Of a stretch of DNA of 64,000 nucleotides, positions 45,093-57,300 are shown one piece after another. The notes under the pieces are model-generated. The model saw nothing but the letters and a program-made list of their open reading frames with translations. It did no database searches and was not told the DNA's origin. The position numbers were made by a program, and so were the translations under genes. Positions within the stretch are counted from its first letter, which is position 1. The number at the start of each line of letters is the position of its first letter. Source of the stretch: Trissonchulus latispiculum (Eukaryota > Nematoda > Enoplea > Enoplida > Ironidae); the NCBI GenBank assembly GCA_030248195.1, contig JASAND010012768.1, positions 46,939 through 110,938 of the forward strand, given 5' to 3'.

Positions 45093-45524
45093 TATATATG
45101 TTAGGGGCAGATGCGAAAATCGGACACTTCTGAAAGTGTCCAAATGGATGGATAAATTCTTACAATTATCGCATTCCGTCCGGAGAGATGCATAAATCAT
45201 CTAACAAGAGTAAAGTTAAAATAGAGTTGAAAATAATAATGAAGTTAAAAATAAGCTATAAACCCAAATATATTGTTCATAGTTTCATGAATTCATGACA
45301 TTCATAGCCTGTCTCATTGACATTATATATATATATATATATATATAAATATATATTGACATCAAATGTGTCCAACCCTGCTCTGGACACATATATGATT
45401 TACTCATCTGTCCGGACAGACTGTGATCATTGTAGGTATTTATATATCTGTCTGCGCACAATTTATCGATCTGTCTGGACACTTTCAGCAGTATCGAATT
45501 TACTCATCTACCCGTAACATATAC
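45093..45524. mobile_element. MITE-like inverted-repeat element (family B)
   Basis: The left arm (TATATGTTAGGGGCAGATG, then GACACTTCTGAAAGTGTCC) is mirrored imperfectly on the right (GGACACTTTCAGCAG, then CATCTACCCGTAACATATA). A (TA)n microsatellite (about 45324-45347) and several GTCCGGAC/GTCCAGAG motifs lie between. Confidence 0.5.
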
Positions 45525-45692
45525 ATTTACTTGCTTATCATTGTCTACGTCATTCTTCGATCTATTCCTACATTGTTGTAATCTACATTACGTTGTGCTC
45601 ATGTTTACACTTTACTTGCATGCTAACATTAATCTCAAGCTTAGAGTCATACTATGTATCTCTAATTTGCTTTGCACGATAAATATTGCAGG

Positions 45693-45899
45693 ATGGCGTT
45701 CAGTTACGATACACGATTTCTCCTTTGCCTTGTCATTTTTATTGCTATTTTCTGTATGCACTTTGGACTTTCTACGAGCAAAGCGATATATTTGAACGAC
45801 ATTTCACAACCAGTCAAAAGATATGGGTCTGTGCCGATGGCGGAATTCTATCTTCTGCATGGGAGTCTACACGGAAGACAGAATAGATTGTATTATTGA
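45693..45899 (+). CDS. Candidate small secreted peptide precursor
   Basis: ATG at 45693 lies three bases after a good acceptor (AATATTGCAG at 45690), as in a gene whose 5' UTR intron ends just before the start. The 68-aa product begins with a strong signal peptide (FLLCLVIFIAIFCMHFGLS). A short mature region contains a dibasic site (QPVKR) followed by YGSVPMAEFYLLHGSLHGR, whose terminal Gly-Arg resembles an amidation/cleavage signal of neuropeptide precursors. There are no Cys in the mature part. I do not recognise the peptide. The frame is short and could be fortuitous. Confidence 0.4.
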   Translation: MAFSYDTRFLLCLVIFIAIFCMHFGLSTSKAIYLNDISQPVKRYGSVPMAEFYLLHGSLHGRQNRLYY

Positions 45900-47127
45900 T
45901 TTTATCTAACAATGAGACACAGTGAAACTTCATTTCTGTCGATTTTAGTCAGCTGAAGATGAACTCGAAATGTACGAACGAAAAAATGTTTGTTTTGCTT
46001 GCTATAAACTATCATTGTTAAAGAAAGTTGTGGGATGTTCAAAATAGTTCCAGCTAAGTCAGTTTAGTTACGTGGTTTAGCCGAAGCGTTAACATACAGT
46101 AGGTAAGGAGCAGTGCTAACAGATCCATAAGTAGCTCGACAATCACGTCGAGTTTTGTGAACCATTGAATTTGCGTTGCTGCATCTGCTTATATTTAGTA
46201 CAGATGCTACATGTGTTCAGACATAGAGTCTCACTTAACAATAACAGCAATAAGATGTAAACATAATGAAAACAAAATTGTGTGCTATTATCTCGTAAAC
46301 TCGATTTATCTGCGTATCGTCAAATACAAGCACGTACTTTCTAAAGTCTGACCAAAAAATGTGTGTACAAAATCTGTAAGGCCTCCAGTGAACTAAATAT
46401 ACGTCAGAACCCCATAAAACCATACATTTTCGGAATCCTTGCAGCGAGACGAACATTTTTATAAAATTTAAAATTTTCTAAATTTCAAAAATTTTAAAAT
46501 ATCGGTTTTCCGGAGAATTTTTTCGGACCGTTCAAGGTATTCAACTCATTCGTTCGGACAAATTTTCCCGTCCGAAAACGCATCGATTGACACAAGAACG
46601 AGAAAAATCGGTTGAGAAATAAGCATTTTATTCAAAAAATTCGTTTTTCCATTTTCTTTGATGTTTGCCGCTTTTTGCAACTTTGACTGGCCGTTACTTG
46701 TGACTCGCTCAGTGGAAAAATTTTTGGATTAGATTTTCAGGACCGCCTAGGCGTCAGCTTTGATCTTATATAGGTGGTATTTCAAAATTAAAATGTCGAT
46801 TTTTTCGAAAAATACCACTTTTTGACCAAAAATTTCGGCATAGTGATTCTTGCAAAAGGGAGTAAAAATAGCATAATCATAAAGTTCAATCTGAGGTGAA
46901 TCCAACTATATAAACTTTTTGTGGCTACGACTTATATTGCGCCAGCAATCAATGTTTAAACAATATCCCTTATTTCAGCTGGTTTTTACCTCTCTTTGAT
47001 GTTGCCGCCGTGATTTGACTGAAGCAGTGTAAACTATTTAATTAATACTGCATTTCTTTAGACATTTGACCACAGGTCAACATCAGTAAAATAGAACAGG
47101 ATTTTGTCAAAAACGCTATAAACGAAT
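45900..47127. other. No gene seen
   Basis: AT-rich sequence between the candidate peptide gene and the receptor's 3' end. About 46440-46860 has TTTTCGGA/TCCGAAAA motifs like a decayed repeat. Confidence 0.35.
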
Positions 47128-49135
47128 CTAAAACTCAGGGCCTTGAGGTGGTTTTTGACGCTGGGATTTTGAAACATTGATTGTGCTAATGGTTTGCACA
47201 GTAGTAGACCTCAAATAGTTTTGTAGCAGATTCCACAACTTTGCCAAAATATCTGCAACGATTTTCAGCAAACTGTGTCTCAGTTCCCTGTTACAAATAA
47301 AATAAAGCACCCCATTGCCAAAATACACAATACAGGTTAAAAAATTATACAAGTGATATTCTAAGGAGCTCGGTGGCATATACATCTCGTTAAACAACGT
47401 GTATTATGTATGAATACCCTCACGTAACAATGCAATTAAACAAATTATGAAAGCTTGCAGGGTCATTGATGCTTCTCGCCGTAGTGTTAAGGCATTTGTG
47501 GAATGCTTCTTTCTGTAGACCAACACACCAGCTGCAGCAGCACTGACTGCAAAAGCGCTGACAGTGCAAATGTTGACCACAACCTTGGTTGCCATTATCA
47601 GAGAAAGTCCCCCAGATGTGAACGTTAAAAGAAGCCTCTCTGTGCCGTTGATCTTAAAACAGACTGAAGTGCAGCAGGGATGAAATTGAAAGGAATAGAT
47701 AGCAACAGTTCCAACTGTTCCAGCGGCAATAATGATCGTGGAAACTGTATTTCCGCTTTTCTGAAATTTAAATCAATGAAATCAGTGACGAGTCAAAAAT
47801 GCAGATGAAGTGCTTGTAGGATGAGACGTTTATGCAGTCAATTGTTAGAACTTAAGGAAGTGATTAGTTTTGGTAAACGCTTATTCAAGGTGTTCCTAGG
47901 AAATGATGCCATAACAACGCTTTCTATTTGCAAGGATTTTTCAAATGACTTTTAACTGTAAAAAGCAAATTGCGGGATCTGCTTATTTGCTTAGCTTCCC
48001 ATTTTTCTGCAACCGACACCCTTGCCAGATAATGACGGCACAGATACGCTTAGTTACATAGGATAACGTGGGGGGGGAGAATGGGGGTGTGTGCAGACCC
48101 CCCCAGACCGACAAAAAATGGGTAGACCTCCTCAGCGGAAAGGAAAAAAGGGCGGACCCTCTCGTCCAGAAAGGAAAAAGGGTAGGCCTGTCAGCGATTT
48201 TTACCAAAAATGAGCATTTTTTAGCAAATGTTAGCGAGTTTTTCAAAAAATTTCTTAACAATCGCTAAAAAGTTTTATTATTTACTAATTTTTTGTCAAA
48301 AAACGTTAAAAATTCGCAATTTTCACTAATTTAGTGGCAGACCCCTTACAGGTTTGGAATTTTTCAGGGGTAGACCCTTCCCCCATGTCGGGGTAAACCC
48401 TCCAGAATCGGACTCCGAGTGTGCTTAGTTATGACCATTAGTGTCGTATAGTACCGTTTAAGATGACATAAATTTAATTTTAAACCGAATTGTGGCTTCC
48501 CTGGCAATTTGGCGTTTAGACAGGGAAAGCAAAGTCAAATTGCATCAAAATCGAAGGGTTAATTTTTGAAATTACCACTAATCAAGTTAAATTCTTTCCA
48601 ATCACAAACTAATCTGTTGAGACGACATGACTACGACATTGTGTCAACTTATTGAAGTGTGTTCTTTGTGACCTAGTTTTGTCTCTGTTGCAAGACAATC
48701 GGTATTGCTTGCAATTGAGCTGTCCAATTTAACGTTGCAGCGTTTCTCCATCTTTTCCTGTCTATAGACGACGGTGCTTACCTGATAGATAAATGGAAAC
48801 AAGACGGCGTAGAATCGTAACACTGCCATGCTAAACTGGCAAAGTGGTGACATAAAACCACCAAAAAATGACACCATTATGATCAGTTGAGCATAAATGC
48901 AGTGTCTAAAGAGCAAGTGACCATAATAGCCAATGAGCATCACATAGTGATAGGTGACTGCCGACAAGAAATCAGCGCCGGCTAGCCACAACACTGTCAA
49001 ATAAAACGGCGTTCTAAATTTGCTAATTTTAACAATAATTACGGCAACTGCAACTGCATAGACACTGCAAAGAATGTAGGAATGAACAATATGAATGGTC
49101 GTCAAGGCCTTGGCCGTTTTCTCCGAAAGCATCAT
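47128..49135 (-). pseudogene. Class A-like 7TM receptor with an in-frame stop
   Basis: Two exons: 49135..48782 (ATG at 49135, donor TATCAG|GTAAGC) and 47760..47128 (acceptor TAAATTTCAG), joined in phase 0. Exon 1 gives TM1 (VYAVAVAVIIVKI), TM2 (FYLTVLWLAGADFLSAVTYH) and TM3 ending FSMAVLRFYAVLFPFIYQ, where LRF replaces the usual DRY. Exon 2 gives TM4-5 (STIIIAAGTVGTVAIYSF, LLLTFTSGG), a basic third loop, TM6 and TM7 (VYFGNGVLYFICNRELR, an NPxxY-like end with helix 8). A TAA at 47406-47404, between TM6 and TM7, is in the same frame as everything after it. The full length would be about 328 aa. It is probably a recently inactivated chemoreceptor-like gene, or it carries a base error. Confidence 0.7.
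48057..48423. mobile_element. MITE family C, copy 1 (receptor intron)
   Basis: A 367-bp element starting CATAGGATAACGTGGGG, with the 8-bp duplication CTTAGTTA (48049-48056 and 48424-48431). Its interior (GCGATTTTTACCAAAAATGA, then TTCTTAACAATCG) matches the copy at 63128. The right terminus is a few bases shorter than in that copy. 8-bp duplications suggest the hAT group. Confidence 0.7.
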
Positions 49136-51120
49136 ACTGACAATCAATCCAAGTAAAAGAAATTTAGACGTTGGGAATTATCCTAGAAGCTTAGCCAGCT
49201 GTGTAATGTTTACAATAATCCTTAGCAAGCTGTTAGTACAGAAACAGTAGTAATACTGCTCAAGTTGTAATATTGCAGCCGGATTATAGTTGTACAACGG
49301 AGCCGTCTCTAAAGTGCAAATTCCGCAATAATGTGACGGAAACAGGAGTAACCGTTAATATACTGCATGCAATGGCGTAGGCCGATGATTTCTGATGTCC
49401 CGAAAGTATAAAAAAATAGCGCACCTGCATGACTAATATGCAGGAAAAACTTATAATTGCAAAGTATCCAATTTTAAATCGGCTTTAATTAGGATCTAAG
49501 TGTAGTTAACAATTTCATCATATGATTCTAATGAAATCGACTGGGACTTAGAATAACGTATTTGCGCACAAGAGCACTGGAATACTCAAAACTTGACGGA
49601 AGAGCTTTTGTAGTTCAATGCAAGTCAATGAGTCATAAACAGCTATTTTCCTTTCTTATTTCATTCTGTAATGTTAACAGATGGGTGTAGACTTTACATT
49701 GCTAATACACGCACTCTTGCTAATACCTTAAGCAAATAGAATTACAGGAAACGTCAAATTTGTTAAGATATGCAGATACGCAAAGGACGAGTGATGACAA
49801 CTGAAGAACCTAAGAATTTATGCTACAACTTCTGCTGATGCGGTGCCAGTTTATCGTTTTCGATAGTAACTGTTAATGCTGTTTTCTGAGGCACGATTTA
49901 TGGCTGTGGTAGCACGCATCTCCGAGAGCACGTCAACCTCTTGTCTGACCTTGGATAGGTGCGCAGACGGCAGATTATACCTCCGGCACTCGCATGGAAC
50001 GGAATAACTTCTGGCTAGAAGTGAGGATCTTCTAAGTCTATACTAGGCATGATCCTGCCCCTGTAGCGAAACCATAGCGCAACCGATTTTCGAAGAACTC
50101 AGTTAATTAGTAACGCATTTAAATTGGTTTTGAGAAGACTTGGAAAAATGTGTAAGCAGCAGTGAACTAGTAAGAAAATAATCTGAGAAATCCCAAAATA
50201 CACCTTGTAACGGGTGATCCAACCGCAGGATTTGGATATGAGCATTAGTGGAGCACGTGCTTGTTCGAATTAGTTTCGAATTATATTTAATTAGCTAAGC
50301 AGTACATAAATTAGTTTAATTGATTTGCAGACAACCACACAACATATCTTAGGAAGATCATTAGTGAATAAGTTGTTTTACCCGTGGTTTCTCATAGTTA
50401 CTACGGTTACAAAGTGCCGATTTTCTTTAGATTAAGGTAATTAGCTTGGCATAGAAACTGCACACCGACGCAGTATAACCGGGAAATTTCCACGATTTCC
50501 ATGAACCGCAGCCCAAATTTCACGGAGCGCAATTGGAGGGTCCATTGTGAAAGCTACTGTGCTTTAACAGATGATTCGTTATTCTACTTACCATTATTGC
50601 CATTATAAAAGTTCTTTTACCCAGAAATTTACCATTAACATTTTTGGATGAAAAACAGCATTCTAAATAAAAACTTTTGGAAATATTGGTAAGTTAAATT
50701 TGTTTTATGTAATTTTCTTTTCTAATTTGCAATTTTTTAGTTGAAAAGTTTGGAGGGCATTGAGTAACGATGTGATCACTGCGATAAGCTTCAAACTTCA
50801 CTTCTAGAAGCTCATAGACAAGCTTTTGAACTTCAGCTAACCTTGACATTGTTTGGGTTAAAGTGGTAAAAATTGTCAGCTTTTAATGTAAGATCAATAC
50901 ATAACTAAATTACACAGAGTACAATGCTATGCTTACTGCACTGTAAAATAAATCACTTCATCGACAATGTACATGATGCTATACACTAGATTGAAGTGAT
51001 CGCTTAAATTCTACAACCAACAAGCAAAAGTCGTATGCAAAATACTTGTTGGTAGCATTGGAGTCAAACTAAAATGTTAGTTGGGGCCGGCTACGCAGTA
51101 AATATTTGACTAGAGAGAAG
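49136..51120. other. No gene seen
   Basis: About 2 kb of AT-rich sequence upstream of the receptor. It may hold the receptor's promoter. No supported gene or bounded repeat. Confidence 0.35.
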
Positions 51121-51124
51121 ACCC

Positions 51125-51391
51125 TAGTGGCCCACCCGCGAATCGGTACCTGGTCGAAACGGAGATGCGCTCGTTCGCAATATGTATGTGTGTGTGTTCA
51201 AGCTCTAAAACACAAGGGGCGTGATAGCGAATTTTGTGCCTGCTTTGAGTTTTAGAACACAAGTATTTTCTTTGATGTGATGAGTCTAATTTGCGGGCGG
51301 GGGATCAGCCGTTAGCGAACAGAGCATAGTTTTTGCTCTGGTAGCAGAGAGCTTGCATAGTGGCATACTATGACATATAATGTACTCTTTG
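51125..51391. mobile_element. 5'-truncated MITE family A copy (7)
   Basis: The right end ATAATGTACTCTTTG and the inner GGATCAGCCGTTAGCG segment match the family, and the internal GCTCTAAAACACAA motifs match copies 1 and 3. The left CAAGAGTAC end is missing, so the left limit is approximate. Confidence 0.55.
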
Positions 51392-51444
51392 TTCTACGAA
51401 TCAGTGTCTCGCTCAATTTTGCTTTGTTAATTATAGATGTGTAG

Positions 51445-52290
51445 CAGCGATGGAACCGGGTCACCGGGTCAGTTCGGGTCACTTTTTAGACCGGGCCACC
51501 GGGTCAAGAGCTTTGACCCGGTCTTGACCCGGTTTTCTGAATTACCTCAAATTTTAGAAATTTTTGGCTTACCAAACTAAAATTTTAGGTTAAATTTTTT
51601 GTTCGATGTACAATTTGAATTTGCTTTTTTTCTACATTTTAGCCTTGAGCAGAAATTTTTGGCTTACCTAACTAAAATTTTAGGTTAAATTTTTTGTTCG
51701 ATGTACAATTTGAATTTGCTTTTTTTCTACATTTTAGTCTTGAGCACTTTCGCAGCTTTCGAGGTTATTTGAATCGGTCAGTCTCTGGCAAATTATTGTT
51801 TAGCTTTTGTTTTAGCTTTATAAGTTCCATGATGATTGCATAACTCTATTACAATATGGTTTGCAGTTATTTTCGCAACCAAGGTAAACGTTGAACGAAA
51901 TGAACAATTTAATTTAATTTAACTCACTACGTAATGAAAACCAAATTTTTAAAATACTCCGTGGTTTTGGACAAGTATTCATATTAGGCCCTGCAAAATT
52001 TCGCAGACGGATAAATTATTGGTTTTGCAACTAATTTCTGCATAAATTTAGAATATGCTACAGCTACTATTAAACTCATTTCAAGAAAACCTAGACCAAA
52101 CATAAGTATGTTATAGTTATTCTTTTCAAAGTGGTTATGGAACATGGACGCCAAAAATTTGGCGTTCTTAGGCAAAATCGAAAATTTTTTGCAACTTTTG
52201 GAATTTTCTGGAAAACCGGGTCACCGGGTCAGGGCTCAGCCGGGGCACCGGGTCACCGGGTCAAGCCTAAGTGACCCGGTTCCATCACTG
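51445..52290. mobile_element. Non-autonomous hAT element with an internal tandem duplication
   Basis: An 846-bp element with ends CAGCGATGGAACCGGGTCAC / GTGACCCGGTTCCATCACTG and an exact 8-bp duplication ATGTGTAG (51437-51444 and 52291-52298). Both ends carry ACCGGGTC-type subterminal repeats. A segment of about 95 bp (starting GAAATTTTTGGCTTACC) is tandemly duplicated at about 51556-51743. No transposase. Confidence 0.88.
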
Positions 52291-52299
52291 ATGTGTAGT

Positions 52300-54387
52300 A
52301 TTGGAAAATGCAGATTGCTTTTCCAGCATAGCTTGTTCGCTCAACCTCCACATTATTTTGAACAATTTTCAAAGTTTTGTTGTTAATAAATCACCTAAAA
52401 AGTCTCCAGTGATTCGATACCACATTGAAATGAAAATTTACAAATACAAATTCTGCAGATGAGCGCAAGCTAAGCCTCATTTGCATAAATGTTTTCCACG
52501 AAATCCTAGGGAGTGGGAATGGAGAAACATGAAAACATCACAAAATCTAGTTTCGAAACAGGTATGAAACTCCAAGTCATGTATTAAAACCCCTATGCAC
52601 ACTTAGCACACATCGCATAAAGAAGCAGAGAGTTTTACGTGTCCAGGAGAGACAGTTATACACAGCATAATGTATAATAGCCGGCTACGCTGAGGCGTAG
52701 CCGGAAAAATAATACAGGCAATTCTTTGATTCAAAAATGGATTGTTTTGACCTTCTGTATGCATGAATTGTTCCAATACTTCTATGGTTTGCAGCACAAT
52801 TCAACAATGACAACGTCTTGGCTGACTAGACTTTAAGGTTGATTTTATAAAAAGCTTTGCTTTTTATCTCTTATCAAAAATCCTTTCTTCTGCGTCCTGG
52901 TTATAATAACACCCAGATATCTCATTACCTTCCACTTGTCCAAAAACTCGATGAAGCGTGTTAGACAAAATGTTGAGTATTGGCTAGAAACAGAAATTTA
53001 AGCATTAGCTAAAATCTGGATAATATCAAAAGAAGAAAAAATGTAACAGAAATTTTTGTTTTTAATGGGGGGAGGTAGGGTGGAGGGGGGGAGGGATGGT
53101 AGGGGTGAGGGGGGGGGGGGGGGAGGTTGGTGGGGGGGGCGTGTGGTTTGGTTGTGGTAGGAGGGAATAGGGGATGTGTTGGGTGTGGTACCCACTCACA
53201 CAATAGGGGGGGGGGGGGGGCATAGTATGGTTCTATAAAAAATAATCCTAATTCCAGAAATGATCTTGATTGGAAATAAAAGCACAGCGAAACAATAAAA
53301 TAAGCAGAACTCAGTGCCTTTTCATAAATTGGATTAAACTGATTAACGTAAAATTTTTGATTTTCCGGATAGATATTAAAATTGCTTAACAGCTTTAAAA
53401 AATTGAACTTTAATCAAAAAACTAGTTTAATGACTTAAACAGGCCAATTTGATCCGAGGCTAAAACTCTGGTTATGATATGACAACAGATTAAACGAACA
53501 GTGGATTAAACATAAAAATCAACTGCGTATTTTAAGATAACTAAATTCTATCGGCTTACGTTACTTAAAAACTGGTTCAAACGGATTATATCCTATTTTT
53601 CAAAACAAAACAATCCCCGTTCCAACTAGTTTACAGCTGTTCTGAGTAGTGTCTCCCCCGATCACAACTTTTATTGTCCTTCGCATTAATTTTAGCACTC
53701 GCAACAGTGCGGCATGCCCTAAATAGCATTAACCTTTGCAGTTGAGAAACACATTCGTAGAACATGGTAGAATAATCAAGCAATTCGTTTGATCCAAAAT
53801 ATACTTGTTGTTCTGTGATTAGTAACTTCAAGCCTTCATATTGTCATAAAGGGGATATAATTAATAGTCCAGGTTAATTTCAAACTCTTTTAGCCATAAT
53901 TTATGAAATCCAGTGGCTTCAAAATAACCAAAATATTGTGCATTGTGCAGAAATATTCTTACGGATAATAAAATTTCTAATGATTATTGAGTTATCTAAT
54001 CAGCTAAGTTCTGCTTGAGGCAGCTGCGTCTACACATGCTGCAACAAATGTGTACAATTTAACCGTGTTACTATTTACTTAAGTTTTATTAAAATCATAA
54101 GTCAATGTATATGTAATACAATCTCACTTGAAACATGCTATATCTGGGGATACCGTAATAATTCCGGGGTTTCAGGGAAAGCAGTAAACACAGTACATTA
54201 ATACGTCTGACGAACTACTGACAAACGACACATCCCGCTTTATAAGAAGAAGCAGCAAATATCGGTACAACTGCGAAACTGTCAACAGCAATGTAGACGT
54301 TGTCGCTGTTTGATTCTTCATTGATAAACAAAATCTCCGTAGAATGCAAAAGTCAGGCGCCAACGGCCACAGCGAGGCAATACAATT
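52300..54387. other. Gene-free stretch with a G-rich microsatellite
   Basis: No gene is supported. About 53060-53222 is a G-rich simple repeat (GGGGGAGG / GGGGTGAGG / long G runs). Its complement gives proline-rich open frames that are artefacts. Confidence 0.45.
53060..53222. repeat. G-rich simple-sequence tract
   Basis: Runs of G3-G15 separated by A/T-containing spacers on the plus strand, with potential for G-quadruplex formation. Long G homopolymers make its exact length uncertain. Confidence 0.8.
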
Positions 54388-57300
54388 TTATAATAAAGAA
54401 GGTGACCAATTTTCGAAATGCAATCGTTCAAGATACTCACTAAGTCGACAAACAAAGACTTGTTGTGCCTCTGTTGGGTCTTTGAGGGCGCATAAGCTAG
54501 GAATCCAATCTGGCAGTGGGTATCCAAAAGCTAAATAGTCAATCAGATATGTACGGATCAGAAAATCGGTTAACGTTAAATTCGTCTTAATATTGTGCAG
54601 ATAGGACAGTTTTACATCTTTGTCAATCTTATGAGGGGTATATTCGTCCAAAAAAGGATCGGTATTGTTGGGACCCCAAGAGGTCATAACTATGTCACGT
54701 GACCAGCCCACATTCAGAAGGGATAGTCGCATTTGGCTCTTAAATTCAGGCCCATTTGCGTATCTAAATACTTTAGTGAATGCCTGAAAACGATGTTCAA
54801 AATCGCAAAACCAAAACTGTGGAAAGAAGTGATCCCAGAATCTGGAATAATAGCGGCTATTATGGCGACTAGCCTTATTTATCTTTTCCATGTTCCTTTC
54901 AATGAAACATCTAAAACCAACATGGAAGTATGGAAGCACACAGACAGAATCATGTAAACATACGGTGCTGTACATTTTTTATTTTAAGAGTCCATCTGTT
55001 TCATGATTTTTATTTTGCACTTTGTTTCTAAACCAAAACTTTCTGGGAATAAGACGTAATGATTACTAACTTATAGTCATACATTAACATATGGGTCCCA
55101 AGGATCTTGTCCCAAAATTTGAGGAGGCTGTACTTAAAGAGATAATCCAACAAAATTTTTCGAAAAATTAACACTAATTTTTCAAAACCTGCGGTAAAAT
55201 CTTCGATTTTGAGATAGTAATTTCAAAACAATGGCCCATTTTTACGAAATATTAAAATTCAACAGAAAAAATTCTAAATTCTAAATTCTTTTCAGTAAAA
55301 ACAAATTTTTTCGGCCAGTTTTGGTTACCCCTTGACGTTTTTCCTTCCCGGTTTAACGGCGGTAGGGCCAATACATAGCCAGGGCTGGGTGACCTCAAAT
55401 CTTAAATTTAAATCAAACAAATTTAAATTATAATAATTTAATATACTTAATTCAATAATTGTTAAATTATTGATTGATCTAATAATGATTAGAAACGTTA
55501 AAAATAATAGTAATAGTAATAGTGATAAATAATAAATAATTTCAAATTAATTAAAAAACTTGAATTAAATTTGAATTAATTTAAAAACTAAACCTTAAGC
55601 TAAATTAACTTAAAAATTAAAATTAAAATTCAAAACTAGCCGACTTTACAGCAAATTTCCAAAACAATCCAAGCATCCATCTTTCCGTCTATGTTTCAGT
55701 TCTCCATTTTCCCCACATTTATCCGCAAACCCGGAAATAAATCTTGAGATAGGATCTCTAAGAATGGTCCAACGATTCCACGTTTGATCTGACCAAATAT
55801 GTTTATCTCTGATTTCAGAGTAACGTTTAATCTGAAAAGAAATTTTGTACCTAAAAATAGATCCTTGTTTAGAGAATCCTTCGACGTAATGTAAAGAGTG
55901 ACTTCAAACAAGTATTTTGTGCTTCGTAACTCCAGCAAATAAACCAAATTAGGATTTTAAATAATGAAATTTCTTCATCACTTCCTCAGCCAGATAATGT
56001 TATAGAAATGGTCTGACATGCTTTGAAATTGCTCATCAGAACAAGCAATATGTTTTGCAAAAGGTTGAGTTTCAAAATAATATTTATTGAAATTATAAAC
56101 CTGCTGCGTTATTATGAGTCCAGTTTTTTATAAGGCTTAGGAATTGCACAGTATTGTGCAAAACATCGCACAGGTGTCATGCTACATTTTAGTTTAATTT
56201 AGAATCTCACATTTTGAACAATTCAATTCAATTCAGTTATATTTTTATACAATTCAATTCAATACACTTCAGAAAGACAATTGTTGCAGATTTACTGTTA
56301 CAAAATCTTAATACGATAGGCGCAGAGTTGCTCTGTTCTAAGGCTTTAATTATTAGCCATCACCAGTGGAATAGAAATTCCGGTTTCGAATTCTGCAAAC
56401 AGAATCCAAACACAAATACCACACATGCGTAATTACATGGACTAGAAGCAGAAGCATTTAAACAGAGAAAAACACAGAGAAATTATGCATTGCCTATCTT
56501 AAACCATTGCACACATGCATTTATGGTGAAATGCATGCTTTACAAACAAACGTGTGCTCGAGCCTGGGCCGAGCAAACACAAGAGACCTGCTGCGCTGAG
56601 GCTCAGCAGGAAAAAGTGCTTTCAGATTGTTTAATACCTTTGCAGTAAGGCTACAATTAATTAAACAGCAGACATGAGTCGGAGTGTGATCAGCCTGAGT
56701 TCTCTGTTTATTGAATAAAACTTACCTAATGCGGAAATTTGCCTTGGCTAACATTCATAAATGCAAATTAATATTATACAAAAGACAAACATACTTTGGT
56801 TCCCAAACGGTTGTGCAAATCCTGGATATCATCTGTTGAATAATTTGGTTTTTTGAGTTGTTTTTTTATAAATAGAGCCTTAATCTGAAAGAAATGCGTT
56901 TTGTATAGTAATTAGCGATAATTATAATAGATATTATCATATATCAAACTATCATTAATCATCAGTCAACCTATGTCGTAATTATCATAATCTGAGCAAG
57001 AATGAAATGAAACTATGTTTATTAGTAGCTTATTCGACCCCTCTTTGGCAGTTTTTAACATTATGGGTTCTTTATCTTCCAGCTTAGACATTTAATTCTA
57101 GCCAAATATTGCTTTCTTTCCGCAAAATTGCTAAAAGCATAGTTGTCTTTCAAATATGACCTTGACATGGATTTAAGACACGAAATTCTACAAAATGCCT
57201 TTTCGCTCCGCGAGTTCGAGAAGTACAGCTCACCTCATTTTCCCACACAGAGTTAATGAACAGATTAACAAACTCACTGATTCTTGAAGTGCTTTGTTCC

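Noticed and set aside
53009..53203. Proline-rich frames on the minus strand
   Set aside because: They are direct translations of the G-rich microsatellite at 53060-53222.
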